64,000 nt of DNA from VFKU01 sp964620045 (GTDB lineage: Bacteria > Hydrogenedentota > Hydrogenedentia > Hydrogenedentales > GCA-2746185). The stretch lies in the NCBI GenBank assembly GCA_964620045.1, contig CAZUJL010000005.1:1-64000 (forward strand), given 5' to 3'. Positions 40,306 through 49,252 of this stretch are shown in pieces. The notes beneath the pieces were generated by a model. That model had not been told where the DNA came from and ran no database searches. It was given only the letters and a program-made list of their open reading frames with translations. A program made the position numbers and the translations under genes. Within the stretch, counting starts at the first letter, position 1. The number at the start of each line of letters is the position of its first letter.

Positions 40306-42477
40306 ATGGGTGAAACATCCTCACGATCGCGCGTGCTTACGCTGGTCTTTACAGACCTGGCGGGCTCGACCGCGCTCAAAAATCGGCGTGGCGACGCCGC
40401 CGTGGGAACGCTCATCAAGCGGCACCGCGATCTAATCACGCAACTGGCCGCGGAGACCTCCGGCCGCATCATCGACTGGGCCGGTGACGGCTGCTTCCTG
40501 ACCTTTGATACCTCCAGCGCCGGCGTGTTGTTTGCCCTGCGCTTGCAACAGGCGCACGCCGCCGATCGCGATCTGCCCGCCGTGCGTGTGGGCATCCATC
40601 TCGGCGAAGTGACCGAACACGCACAACCCGGCGCTCCGGCGCGCATCGAGGGGCTCGCAGTCGATGTCGCCTCGCGCGTGTGTGGTCTCGCCGCGGCCGA
40701 GCAGGTGCTGATGTCGTCGGCGGTATATCAGTCCGCGCGGCAGCGGCTCGGGGTCGAATCCTTCGGCAAGCCGGTGCTCTGGCAGTCCTATGGTCCGTAC
40801 ACGCTGAAAGGTCTCGACGACGCGGTGGAAATTAACGAGGCCGTGCTCGAAGGCATCGCGCGTCCGCAAGCGCCGGCGTCGTCGGAAAAGGCCTGGCCTG
40901 CGCCGCCCATCAAGCGTCCGAAACGCAGTAATGGCCGCGCGTGGGCGATCGCGTTCGCCATCCTGATGATCGCGATGATCGGCTACGGCGTTCTCGTCGC
41001 GCGCATCGCGGCGCCGCTGAAGGACAAACCGTTGTCGCGATCGCGCGAGGTTTCTGCTGGTTTGCACACAGACGCTCCCGTCGTTCGCACGCTGGCCGTG
41101 CTGCCGCTGGATCGCTTCTCCGATTCGCCGCAGGACGCGTACTTCACCGACGGCATGACCGAGGCGCTGATCTCGGAGCTGGCGAAAATCAAAAGCATCC
41201 GCGTGATTTCGCGCACCTCGGTGATGCAATACCGCAACACGGAAAAGACCATTCCCCAGATCGCGAAGGAACTGGGTGTGGACGCGATCGTGGAAGGCTC
41301 GGCGACGAAAGCCGGCGATCAGGTCCGCATTACCGCACAGCTCATCGACGGCAAGACCGACGAGCATCTCTGGGCGAACGACTACATCGGCGATTTGAAC
41401 AACGTGCTCGAAGTGCAGGCGCGCATCGCGCTGGCGATTTCGGAAGAGATAAAGGCCGTCGTGACGCCGGAGGAGCAGCAGCACATCGGCTCCGCGCGGC
41501 CCGTGAACATCGATGCTTACGAAGCCTACGCGCAGGGCCGGTACTTCTGGGGACTGCGCTCGCGCGAATCGTTTGAAACCGCGCGCGAATTGTTCGAAAA
41601 GGCACTCTCGCTCGATCCGCAGTTCGCGCAGCCGCACTCCGGACTCGCCGATCTATACAGCATGATGGCCGAGTACGCGATGATGCCCGCGCACGACGCG
41701 TACCCTCGCGCGCGGGAGGAAGCGACCACCGCGCTGACGATGAATCCGAATCTGGGCGAGGCGTATACCTCGCAGGCGGTCGTGTTGTATGTCTACGACT
41801 GGAAATGGGCCGAAGCCGAGGAAGCCTTCAAAAAAAGTATCGCGCTCAGCCCCGGCTACGCGACCGCGCATCACTGGTACTCGGTTTATCTATTCAGCCT
41901 CGGCCGAAACGAAGAAGCCCTGCGCGAAATGCAGATCGCGCAGGAGCGCGACCCCGTGGCGCCCGTGATCGCGATTGGCGTCGCTGAACTGCTGGCCGCC
42001 GTGGGGCGCCGCGACGAAGCGATCGCGAAGGCCGACATGGTGCTGCAGTTGAACCCAAACGTGTACCGCCTGCACCTCGGCGTGGCGAATATGTACGACC
42101 GGCTGGGCGACTACGACAAGGCGCTCGACGCGTCTCAGCGCGCGCTCGACGGCAATCCCACGAGCAGCCTGCTCCGGATGCGCGTAGCCTATGCCCAGGC
42201 ACGCGCGGGCAAGACGGAAGAAGCGCAGCAGACGCTCGACGCCGTGCTTGCGGAGCCGGACGCGCAACTCTTGCCGCAGACGCTCATCGCGCGGTGCTAC
42301 ATCGCGCTCGGGCAGACCGATCGTGCGTTTGAATGGATCGAGGCCGCGTTTGCCGCCAAGGACCCGGCGCTGCCGCGCGTCATCACACAGCCAATATTCC
42401 AGCTGGTGGAGAACGATCCACGTTTTCGCGACGTGCTCGCGCGCATCAATTTTCCCGGCGTGCAGCGCCCGCGGTAG
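40306..42477 (+). CDS. class III cyclase-like domain fused to TM, FlgO-like and TPR domains
   Basis: 723 aa from ATG at 40306. Residues 8-190 form a class III adenylate/guanylate cyclase-like domain: FTDLAGSTAL with metal Asp D17 and AGDGCFLTF with second metal Asp D61. The substrate-selecting Lys is replaced by Asp (D57), and the transition-state Asn by Asp (VDVASR, D120), while Arg R124 is kept. A TM helix follows (about 208-230), then the LAVLPLDRFSDSPQDAYFTDGMTEALISELAKI domain common to such fusions, then six or so TPRs to the end. Activity as a cyclase is doubtful; it may be a nucleotide sensor. The TPR part should bind partners. Confidence 0.8.
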   Translation: MGETSSRSRVLTLVFTDLAGSTALKNRRGDAAVGTLIKRHRDLITQLAAETSGRIIDWAGDGCFLTFDTSSAGVLFALRLQQAHAADRDLPAVRVGIHLGEVTEHAQPGAPARIEGLAVDVASRVCGLAAAEQVLMSSAVYQSARQRLGVESFGKPVLWQSYGPYTLKGLDDAVEINEAVLEGIARPQAPASSEKAWPAPPIKRPKRSNGRAWAIAFAILMIAMIGYGVLVARIAAPLKDKPLSRSREVSAGLHTDAPVVRTLAVLPLDRFSDSPQDAYFTDGMTEALISELAKIKSIRVISRTSVMQYRNTEKTIPQIAKELGVDAIVEGSATKAGDQVRITAQLIDGKTDEHLWANDYIGDLNNVLEVQARIALAISEEIKAVVTPEEQQHIGSARPVNIDAYEAYAQGRYFWGLRSRESFETARELFEKALSLDPQFAQPHSGLADLYSMMAEYAMMPAHDAYPRAREEATTALTMNPNLGEAYTSQAVVLYVYDWKWAEAEEAFKKSIALSPGYATAHHWYSVYLFSLGRNEEALREMQIAQERDPVAPVIAIGVAELLAAVGRRDEAIAKADMVLQLNPNVYRLHLGVANMYDRLGDYDKALDASQRALDGNPTSSLLRMRVAYAQARAGKTEEAQQTLDAVLAEPDAQLLPQTLIARCYIALGQTDRAFEWIEAAFAAKDPALPRVITQPIFQLVENDPRFRDVLARINFPGVQRPR

Positions 42478-42519
42478 TTGCGCGGATCCGGCGCGCGGCG
42501 TAGACTGGTCGCCGTCTTC

Positions 42520-42596
42520 GCGCCCGTAGCTCAGCTGGATAGAGCAGCAGCCTTCTAAGCTGCCGGTCAGTGGTTCGACTCCACTCGGGCGCGCCA
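42520..42596 (+). tRNA. tRNA-Arg (anticodon TCT)
   Basis: Acceptor GCGCCCG (42520-42526) pairs with CGGGCGC (42586-42592), then G and an encoded CCA. Anticodon stem GCAGC/GCTGC encloses CTTCTAA, with TCT at 42554-42556. It lies 42 bases after the preceding stop. Confidence 0.97.
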
Positions 42597-42656
42597 GTTT
42601 ATGTTACCTACATCGTCGTAAATCCCTTGCCAACCGCATCCACATTCGACGTCACC

Positions 42657-43811
42657 GTGTTGCAGGAAAGCCTCCGCGGCGTGGATGGCTGGCTATTTTT
42701 CGATCACCACCGCCGCGATCCAATCGCGTACCGTATCCTCGGCCTGCCGGGCGCGGTCAACCCCACGCGGCGCTGGTTTTACTACGTGCCGGCCTTCGGC
42801 GCGCCGGTGAAAATCGTGCATCGGATCGAGGCCGGCATGCTCGATGCCTTGCCGGGCCACAAGCGGCTGTATTCCACCTGGCAGGAATTGAACGCGCACT
42901 TGGACGAAGCGCTCGCGAATGCGCGGCGCGTGGCGATGCAGTATTCGCCGGAGTGCGCGTTGCCGCCGATTTCGATGGTGGACGCCGGCACCGTGGAGCT
43001 GGTGCGTTCGCTGGGCAAGGAAGTCGTCAGCTCGGCGGAGTGGGTGCAGCATTTCGAGGCGCGCTGGACGCCGGCGCAGCGCGAGATGCACTACGAAGCA
43101 GGCCGTCGCGTGGATGCCGTTTTGAGCGACGCTTTCGCGCGCATCGGGAAGGCCATCGGCGCGGGCGATCGCGTGACGGAGTTCGACGTCGCCGAATTCA
43201 TCCGCAGTCGCTTCGCGGAGTCAGGTCTTTACGCCGACCACGGCCCGATCGTGGCCGTAGGCCCGCACAGCGGTGACCCGCACTACGAACCCGATCGCGA
43301 CACGGCCTCGGTAATCCATCCGGGCGATTTCGTGCTGATCGACTTGTGGGCCAAGCTGCAGGACCCGGCCGCGGTGTATTACGACATCACGTGGGTCGGG
43401 TACTGCGGCGCTACCGTGCCGAATGAAATCCAGGGCGTCTTCGACATTGTGCGCACCGCGCGCGATCTGGGCCTGAAGACCGTGCAGACCGCGCGCCGCG
43501 CGAACAAGGCCATTGCCGGGTGGGAAGTCGACGCCGCCGTGCGCGAATACATCGCCGCGCAGGGCTACGCCGAGCAGTTCACGCATCGCCTCGGCCATTC
43601 GATCGGCGAGGACATCCACGGCGCCGGCGCGAATCTGGATAATTTCGAGACGCACGACACGCGTCCGTTGATCGCGGACACGTGTTTCTCAATCGAACCG
43701 GGGATTTATCTGCCCGAGTTCGGCGTGCGTTGTGAGATCAATTGTTTGGTGACCGAGAACGATGCAGTCGCGACCGGCCGGGTGCAGGACCGGATTGTGT
43801 TGATTCAGTAG
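42657..43811 (+). CDS. M24-family aminopeptidase (Xaa-Pro type)
   Basis: About 384 aa. The frame has no ATG near its N-terminus: it is open from inside the tRNA-Arg gene, and GTG at 42657 or TTG at 42627 or 42660 give the expected opening LQESLRGVDGWLFFDHHRRDPIAYRILGLP. No ribosome site is evident for any. The pita-bread fold has its metal ligands: DLWAKLQDPAAVYYDITW (two Asp), HRLGHSIGEDIHGAG (His), SIEPGIYLPEFGVRCEINCLV (Glu, Glu). M24 enzymes remove N-terminal residues, often before proline. It starts an operon with ltaE (10-base gap) and an ABC transporter. Confidence 0.85.
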   Translation: MLQESLRGVDGWLFFDHHRRDPIAYRILGLPGAVNPTRRWFYYVPAFGAPVKIVHRIEAGMLDALPGHKRLYSTWQELNAHLDEALANARRVAMQYSPECALPPISMVDAGTVELVRSLGKEVVSSAEWVQHFEARWTPAQREMHYEAGRRVDAVLSDAFARIGKAIGAGDRVTEFDVAEFIRSRFAESGLYADHGPIVAVGPHSGDPHYEPDRDTASVIHPGDFVLIDLWAKLQDPAAVYYDITWVGYCGATVPNEIQGVFDIVRTARDLGLKTVQTARRANKAIAGWEVDAAVREYIAAQGYAEQFTHRLGHSIGEDIHGAGANLDNFETHDTRPLIADTCFSIEPGIYLPEFGVRCEINCLVTENDAVATGRVQDRIVLIQ

Positions 43812-43821
43812 GGGAGGGTTC

Positions 43822-44856
43822 ATGCGCCGGCATTTTGCGAGTGACAACTATGCGGGGATCTGTCCCGAAGCGTGGCAGGCCATGGCCGAGGCGAACACGG
43901 GCCACGCGCCGGCCTACGGCGACGACGAATACACCGCGCGCGCATCGGACCTCGTGCGTGAGTTTTTCGAGACCGACTGCGAAGTCTTCTTTACCTTCAA
44001 CGGCACCGCGGCGAACTCGCTGGCGCTCGCGTCGCTTTGCCAGAGCTATCACAGCATTTTGTGCCACGAACTTGCGCATGTCGAGACCGACGAATGCGGC
44101 GCGCCGGAATTCTTCTCGAACGGCTCAAAGATTCTGCTGCTGCCGGGCCTGGACGGCCGCATCGATCTCGCGGCGGCGGAAAACGCGATCGTGAAGCGCA
44201 CCGACATCCACTATCCCAAGCCGAAAGTGATCACCATCACCCAGCCGACGGAAGTAGGCACGGTATATCGCCCCGATCAGCTTGCCGCCGTGGGGGCATT
44301 CGCCAAACGCCACGGTCTGCGCTTCCACATGGACGGCGCGCGGCTCGCCAACGCGCTCGCCACACTCGATCTGCCGCCGCGCCGCGTGACGTGGGAGGTT
44401 GGGGTGGACGTGCTGTGTTTCGGCGGCACGAAACTGGGCCTGCCGGTCGGCGACGCCGTGGTGTTCTTCAATAAAGACCTCGCGCACGAATTCGATTATC
44501 GCTGCAAACAGGCCGGCCAGCTCGCATCAAAGATGCGCTTCCTTGCCGCGCCGTGGATTGGCCTGCTGCGAGACGGCGGCAAGGCGTTGTTGAAACACGC
44601 ACGCCACGCGAACGCGTGCGCGGCGAAACTAGATACGCGCCTGCGCGAACTGAAAAGCGTGCAGGTGTTGCATCCGCGCGAGGCGAACGCCGTGTTCGTC
44701 GATCTCGGCGTGGCGACCGCCGCGGCGCTGCGCGATCGCGGTTGGCGTTTTTATTCGTTCATCGGCGACGGCGGCGCGCGGCTCATGTGCTCGTGGGACA
44801 CGGAAGACACGGACATCGAGACGTTGCTGCGCGACGTGCGTGAACTGGCGCAATGA
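43822..44856 (+). CDS. ltaE: low-specificity threonine aldolase
   Basis: 344 aa, full length. A PLP enzyme splitting threonine (or allo-threonine) to glycine and acetaldehyde. Opening FASDNYAGICPEAWQAMAEANTGHAPAYGDDEYT and FFTFNGTAANSLALASL are diagnostic. RFHMDGARLANALA holds the Asp that binds the PLP nitrogen, and VDVLCFGGTKLGLPVGDAVVFF contains the Schiff-base Lys. GGGGAG lies about 8 bases before the ATG. It overlaps the next gene by 4 nt. Confidence 0.9.
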   Translation: MRRHFASDNYAGICPEAWQAMAEANTGHAPAYGDDEYTARASDLVREFFETDCEVFFTFNGTAANSLALASLCQSYHSILCHELAHVETDECGAPEFFSNGSKILLLPGLDGRIDLAAAENAIVKRTDIHYPKPKVITITQPTEVGTVYRPDQLAAVGAFAKRHGLRFHMDGARLANALATLDLPPRRVTWEVGVDVLCFGGTKLGLPVGDAVVFFNKDLAHEFDYRCKQAGQLASKMRFLAAPWIGLLRDGGKALLKHARHANACAAKLDTRLRELKSVQVLHPREANAVFVDLGVATAAALRDRGWRFYSFIGDGGARLMCSWDTEDTDIETLLRDVRELAQ

Positions 44857-45746
44857 CCTACGCCATTCATACCGAAGGCCTCACCAAGACCTACAACGGT
44901 CGCGGCGGCATTCGCGATCTCGCCCTCGGCATCTGGCCCGGTGAGATCTACGGTTTCCTCGGACCCAACGGCGCCGGAAAGACAACGACGATCCGTTTGT
45001 TGCTGGGATTGCTCCGTCCTATCGCGGGCGCTGCAACGGTGTTGGGACTCGATGCCTGGCGGCAAAGTCCGGAGATTAAGGCGCAGACCGGATACATCTC
45101 CGGCGATCTACGGTTGTACCCGTGGATGACGGCCCGCTCCGCGCTGCGCGTGGTTGGCGCGGTGCGCGGCATGAATTTGGAACCCGTCGGCATGGCGTTG
45201 GTCGAGCGCTTCAAGCTCGCGCCGGAGACCCCCGTGCACCGAATGTCGCGCGGAATGCGGCAAAAGCTCGGCCTCGTGATGGCGCTCGCGCACAATCCGC
45301 GCTTGCTGGTGCTGGACGAGCCCACCACGGCGCTCGATCCGCCCATGCAGCAGACCCTGTATGACGTGCTGCACGAACGCGCGCGCGACGGCGCCACGGT
45401 GTTCTTTTCGAGCCATACGCTGAGCGAAGTCGAGGCCCTCTGCGAGCGCGTGGGCGTGGTGCGCGACAGCCGGTTGATCGGCGAGCAGACCCTGGCCGAA
45501 ATGCGCCTCGGCGCACGGCGCACGGTCGATATCGTGTGGGAAACGACAAACGCCGCGGAAGCCACGCCGGTACCGCCGACGCTGACGCTCGATCGGCGCG
45601 AGGCGATTCGCTGGCGCTGCACGCTCGTGGGCGAAGTGGGTGAGCTTGTGCGCTGGGCCGCCATGCAGCCGATCGCCGACATCAGCATTAGTCCACCCGA
45701 TCTTGATCGACTCTTCCGATCGTTCTACGAGGAGAAGGCGTCGTGA
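44853..45746 (+). CDS. ABC-2 type transporter ATP-binding protein
   Basis: 297 aa. Walker A GPNGAGKTTTIRLLLG at about 33-48, signature MSRGMRQKLGLVMAL, Walker B LLVLDEPTTALDPP, and the H-loop SSHTLSEVEALCERV. The signature is MSRGM where LSGGQ is canonical, a common variant in this group. The C-terminal about 80 residues form the extra domain of DrrA/CcmA-like exporters. It overlaps ltaE and the permease gene by 4 nt each (ATGA), so the three are translationally coupled. Confidence 0.92.
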   Translation: MTYAIHTEGLTKTYNGRGGIRDLALGIWPGEIYGFLGPNGAGKTTTIRLLLGLLRPIAGAATVLGLDAWRQSPEIKAQTGYISGDLRLYPWMTARSALRVVGAVRGMNLEPVGMALVERFKLAPETPVHRMSRGMRQKLGLVMALAHNPRLLVLDEPTTALDPPMQQTLYDVLHERARDGATVFFSSHTLSEVEALCERVGVVRDSRLIGEQTLAEMRLGARRTVDIVWETTNAAEATPVPPTLTLDRREAIRWRCTLVGEVGELVRWAAMQPIADISISPPDLDRLFRSFYEEKAS

Positions 45747-46558
45747 ATCGCGGCCTGCTGATCAAGGCGACGCGCGAAGTGGCGGGCACCGTGTTGCTGT
45801 GCGGACTCGGACTCGCCGCATTCGAAGGTCTTGTCGCTTATGTGTTCTGGATGTACCAGGAACAGCTCACCGCGGATCTGCTCGAAGTAGAATTTATCCG
45901 CAACATGATCAAGTCCTTGGTCGGCGGCCGGCTCGAGGGCCAGCTTGGCCCCGAATCGCTGCGCTCGCTCGCGTGGGTGCATCCGCTGGTGCTCGCGCTC
46001 GTGTTCGCGCACGGCATCACGACGGCCAGTCGCGTGCCCGCCGGCGAAGTCGATCGCGGCACGGCGGATATCCTGTTCACCTGGCCCGTGTCGCGCGGCG
46101 CGGTGTTCCGCGTGGAGTTGGCGGTATGCCTCGTTTCCGGCGTGGTCGTGCTCGGCATGGCGCTCGTCGGCAGTTACATCGGCCATCAATTCATACCGGC
46201 GGAGGACCGTCCCGATCCCGCACGCCTCGCGGTCGTCATCGCCAACCTTTATCTGCTGGCGATGGTCGTCGCGGGGCTGACGTTTCTGCTGTCGACGCTG
46301 TCCGATCGCCGGGGCCGGGCGGTGGGGTGGGCCTTCGGCACGATGCTCGCCTGTCTGCTGTGGAATTTTCTGGCGCAATATTGGGAACCGGCCGAGCGGG
46401 GTCTCATTTTTAATTTGCTCTATTACTATCAACCGATGCCGATGCTGACCGAGGGCATCGTTCCCTGGCGCGATTTAGGCGTTCTGGCAGCGCTCTGCGT
46501 GGCGCTATGGGGCGGCGGGCTGCTGGTATTGCAACGCCGGGATATCGCCACTACCTGA
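45743..46558 (+). CDS. ABC-2 type transporter permease
   Basis: 271 aa; GAGGAGAAGG ahead of the GTG start. Six hydrophobic segments: AGTVLLCGLGLAAFEGLVAYVFWMY, then LAWVHPLVLALVFAHGIT, the GEVDRGTADILFTWPVSRGAVFRVEL coupling-type segment seen in ABC-2 permeases, LAVCLVSGVVVLGMALVGSYIG, LYLLAMVVAGLTFLLSTLS, and a last one at the C-terminus (VLAALCVALWGGGLLVL). With the preceding ATPase it forms a two-gene exporter of unknown substrate. Why it is coupled to M24 and ltaE is unclear. Confidence 0.85.
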   Translation: MNRGLLIKATREVAGTVLLCGLGLAAFEGLVAYVFWMYQEQLTADLLEVEFIRNMIKSLVGGRLEGQLGPESLRSLAWVHPLVLALVFAHGITTASRVPAGEVDRGTADILFTWPVSRGAVFRVELAVCLVSGVVVLGMALVGSYIGHQFIPAEDRPDPARLAVVIANLYLLAMVVAGLTFLLSTLSDRRGRAVGWAFGTMLACLLWNFLAQYWEPAERGLIFNLLYYYQPMPMLTEGIVPWRDLGVLAALCVALWGGGLLVLQRRDIATT

Positions 46559-46722
46559 GAAACTTTCGCCCGGCAGCATGAATATACTGCGCCAGGGGCG
46601 CGTCCGTTCTTGCGGCATCGGTGTCGTTCCGATAGACTGGATTTGGCGATGCTGCGGATCTGGAGGCCCTGCCACCAAGTCTCGCCACGCGGAAACAATG
46701 GGGAAACACCAAGGGGGTAGTT

Positions 46723-47388
46723 ATGAAAAGCATTCGATTGACCGCAGTTCTATTGGCGTTCGCGCTGGGGGTATCCACGATGGCCCTCGCGCAGGACGGC
46801 ACCACATCCAAGACTCAGCAAAAGCGGACAAACATCGACCGCATTGCCGATGAGTCGCTGAACCGGCTCTTTGCGCAAGACGCCAAAGCCAAGACTTTGT
46901 TCGACATGGCCTACGGCTATGCCGTGTTCACGAACGTGAAGGTAATGTTCGGCATCTCGGGCGGCGGCGGTAGCGGCGTGGCTGTCGTGAAGAGCACGGG
47001 CCAGCGCGTGTACATGAAAATGGGCACGGGCGGCATCGGTCTCGGGCTCGGCGGCCAGAAGAGCTCGGTCGTCTTCCTGTTTGAAGATCGCAAGACCCTC
47101 GAAGATTTCATTTACAACGGCTGGCAGGGTGACGCGGCCGCGAACGCCGTTGCGGGCACCGAAGGCGCCAACGCGAACACGACCTTCACCAAAGGTCTCG
47201 CGATTTATCAGCTCACCGAAAGTGGTCTGATGTTAAAGGCCGATGTGTCCGGCACAAAGTACTGGGTCGACAAGAAGCTGAACAAGGTTTCGCCGGGCGA
47301 TCAGGCGGCTGCAACGACGACACCCGCGACGTCGGATCAACCGGCGGTCGTGAATATTACGAGCGAACCGCTCGAACCAAACCTATAA
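46723..47388 (+). CDS. secreted SYLF-domain (lipid-binding) protein, paralogue 1
   Basis: 221 aa with a signal peptide (MKSIRLTAVLLAFALGVSTMALAQ). The SYLF/Ysc84 domain follows: AYGYAVFTNVKVMFGISGGGGSGVAVVKSTGQRVYMKMGTGGIGLGLGGQKSSVVFLFEDRKTLEDFI and later GLAIYQLTESGLMLKADVSGTKYWVDKKLN. SYLF domains bind phosphoinositide-type or other lipids in eukaryotes; the bacterial role is unknown. The C-terminal 30 residues are a Thr/Ala-rich tail unique to this copy. AAGGGGGT precedes the ATG. The second paralogue begins 30 bases after the stop. Confidence 0.88.
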   Translation: MKSIRLTAVLLAFALGVSTMALAQDGTTSKTQQKRTNIDRIADESLNRLFAQDAKAKTLFDMAYGYAVFTNVKVMFGISGGGGSGVAVVKSTGQRVYMKMGTGGIGLGLGGQKSSVVFLFEDRKTLEDFIYNGWQGDAAANAVAGTEGANANTTFTKGLAIYQLTESGLMLKADVSGTKYWVDKKLNKVSPGDQAAATTTPATSDQPAVVNITSEPLEPNL

Positions 47389-47418
47389 CGTAGTACGAAC
47401 GTAACGGAGAACACGGAC

Positions 47419-48006
47419 ATGCGTCACTGGAGCAAGGTCGTCACGGCATTTTTAGTTGCGGCGATGTTCATCGCCGTTCCGGCATTCGCGGACGATGATG
47501 CCGACGATCCGAAGGACGAGACAACCGCGGCCGAGAAACGTACTGAAATCGACGGTATGGCCAAAGAGGCCTTGCAGACCGTACTGAGCGGTGATGAATC
47601 GGCCAAGGCGCTTTACGGAAAAGCCTATGGCTATGCGGTGTTCGACAACATGAAATTGTCGTTCATTCTCGCCACCGGCCGTGGTCGCGGCGTTGCGGTG
47701 ACCAAAGCCGATGGCGCCAAGACCTACATGCGCGTGGGTTCGGTCGGATTGAACATCGGCCTCGGCGGACAGAAGTACCAGGTGATTTTCTTGTTCGAGA
47801 ATAAAGAGACGTTTGACCGCTTCAAGGAAAAAGGCTGGGAAGCCGATACCTCCGCGAGCGCTGTCGCCGGCGAGAAGGGCGCGAATGCCGAAGCGCAGTT
47901 CCGCGACGGCATGGCGATCTACCAGATCACCGAGAAGGGTCTGATGCTGCAGGCGGATATTTCCGGCACAAAATACTGGAAAGACAAAAAGCTGAATAAG
48001 CAGTAG
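47419..48006 (+). CDS. secreted SYLF-domain protein, paralogue 2
   Basis: 195 aa with a signal peptide (WSKVVTAFLVAAMFIAVPAFA) and an acidic patch (DDDADDPKDE). The SYLF domain parallels paralogue 1: YGYAVFDNMKLSFILATGRGRGVAVTKADGAKTYMRVGSVGLNIGLGGQKYQVIFLFENKETFDRF and ADISGTKYWKDKKLNKQ at the very end, with no extra tail. The Gly-rich loop is GRGRG instead of GGGGSG. Transcription with paralogue 1 is likely, ending at the terminator at 48040. Confidence 0.88.
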   Translation: MRHWSKVVTAFLVAAMFIAVPAFADDDADDPKDETTAAEKRTEIDGMAKEALQTVLSGDESAKALYGKAYGYAVFDNMKLSFILATGRGRGVAVTKADGAKTYMRVGSVGLNIGLGGQKYQVIFLFENKETFDRFKEKGWEADTSASAVAGEKGANAEAQFRDGMAIYQITEKGLMLQADISGTKYWKDKKLNKQ

Positions 48007-48039
48007 TTCGGGAATAATTGAATCTGGTTTTTTCCGTAT

Positions 48040-48078
48040 CCCCGCGCCGATCAAATTCGGCGTGGGGAATATTTTTTT
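48040..48078 (+). terminator. Rho-independent terminator after SYLF paralogue 2
   Basis: An 11-bp stem, CCCCGCGCCGA (48040-48050) with TCGGCGTGGGG (48057-48067, one G-T pair), 6-nt loop, then AATATTTTTTT. It separates paralogue 3 from the first two. Confidence 0.88.
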
Positions 48079-48224
48079 ACGCGAATAAGCCTCCCGCCAC
48101 ATGCCGTTACCTTTCACGGGACGGCTACAGTCGTGAGACGTACTCACGTTGTCGGCGCTCTGAAGCAAGGCAGTGATCGGCGCGAGCGTGCCGGCTTGCC
48201 TTCAAGTGAAGAGGAGGCACACCA

Positions 48225-49115
48225 ATGAATCGCGTACAAAAGTGTTTGATGTGGGGCACGGCGTTCTTGATTGTCGGCGGGAGTCTTCCTGTTCTGGCTC
48301 AGCAGCCGGAATCGAAAACACCCCCGGCGCCGAACCCCCACGAAAAACCAGCGACCGCGACCCCGGCGCAACCGCCCGCGGCCGACCCGGCCGGACTTAA
48401 CCCCGATCCGAACGCGAAACCGGAACGCGAGTTGACGATTCCGGAACAGCGCGCGGAAATCGATCGCATGGCGAATGAAGCCTTGCACATCCTGTTCGCT
48501 GAAAGCCCCGGCACGAAGGCGCAGTTCGACAAGTCATACGGCTACGCCGTGTTCGACAACGTGAAGCTCGGCTTCCTGATCACCGGGGGCGGCGGTAAAG
48601 GCGTCGCCGTGGTGAAAGGCGCCGATCTCACCTCCGGCAAGTTCATCGATGACTTCGAACGCATGAAGGCCAAGGCCGACCCGGATCGCGCCGACCCGCT
48701 TCCGGAAAACGAGAAGACGGACCACGATCTGACGAAGGCACAGAAAGACGCTATAGCAAAGACCGACATCCATACGGCGCGCATGCACAAGGAATTTATT
48801 GACGGCAAGCGCACGTACATGAGCATGGGCGCGGCCGGCGTGGGCGCAAGCATTGGCGCGCACAAGTACCAGGTCGTGTTCCTGTTCGAAAACGAAGCGC
48901 GTTTCAATAACTTCGTCGAATCCGGCTGGACAGCCGAAGCCTCCGCGAACGCGGTCGCTGGCAAGGCGGGCCTGAACGCCGAAATGACCTTCGTGGACGG
49001 CATGGCCGTGTATCAGATGACCGAAGGCGGGCTGATGCTGAATGCCGATATCGCCGGCACGAAGTACTGGAAAGACGAAGACCTGAACAGGCACAACGCG
49101 CAGACAGACGACTAA
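48225..49115 (+). CDS. secreted SYLF-domain protein, paralogue 3 with internal insertion
   Basis: 296 aa; AAGAGGAGG upstream of the ATG. Signal peptide (VQKCLMWGTAFLIVGGSLPVLAQ), then a Pro/Ala-rich linker of about 50 residues. The SYLF domain YGYAVFDNVKLGFLITGGGGKGVAVVKGA is interrupted by a charged segment of about 60 residues (LTSGKFIDDFERMKAKADPDRADPLPENEKTDHD...), then resumes TYMSMGAAGVGASIGAHKYQVVFLFENEARFNNFV and ends GTKYWKDEDLNRHNAQTDD. The insert falls exactly at the loop where the other two copies have 5-8 residues. It lies downstream of a terminator, so it should have its own promoter in 48080-48200. Confidence 0.88.
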   Translation: MNRVQKCLMWGTAFLIVGGSLPVLAQQPESKTPPAPNPHEKPATATPAQPPAADPAGLNPDPNAKPERELTIPEQRAEIDRMANEALHILFAESPGTKAQFDKSYGYAVFDNVKLGFLITGGGGKGVAVVKGADLTSGKFIDDFERMKAKADPDRADPLPENEKTDHDLTKAQKDAIAKTDIHTARMHKEFIDGKRTYMSMGAAGVGASIGAHKYQVVFLFENEARFNNFVESGWTAEASANAVAGKAGLNAEMTFVDGMAVYQMTEGGLMLNADIAGTKYWKDEDLNRHNAQTDD

Positions 49116-49136
49116 CCCCGTAATTTGACCCTTCAG

Positions 49137-49170
49137 ACGCGGCCGAGGCGCGTGCTTCGGCCGCGTTCTC
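49137..49170 (+). terminator. hairpin between SYLF paralogue 3 and alaS
   Basis: ACGCGGCCGA (49137-49146) pairs perfectly with TCGGCCGCGT (49157-49166) over a 10-nt loop, followed by TCTCCGTTT. The weak T run makes this a moderate terminator. Confidence 0.55.
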
Positions 49171-49252
49171 CGTTTGGGGCACGATGTGCGGCCCGGCGGG
49201 GTGCTTTGTTAAACTTGTGCGCTTTTCCGGACGTAATCTCAGGAGCTTTTTC

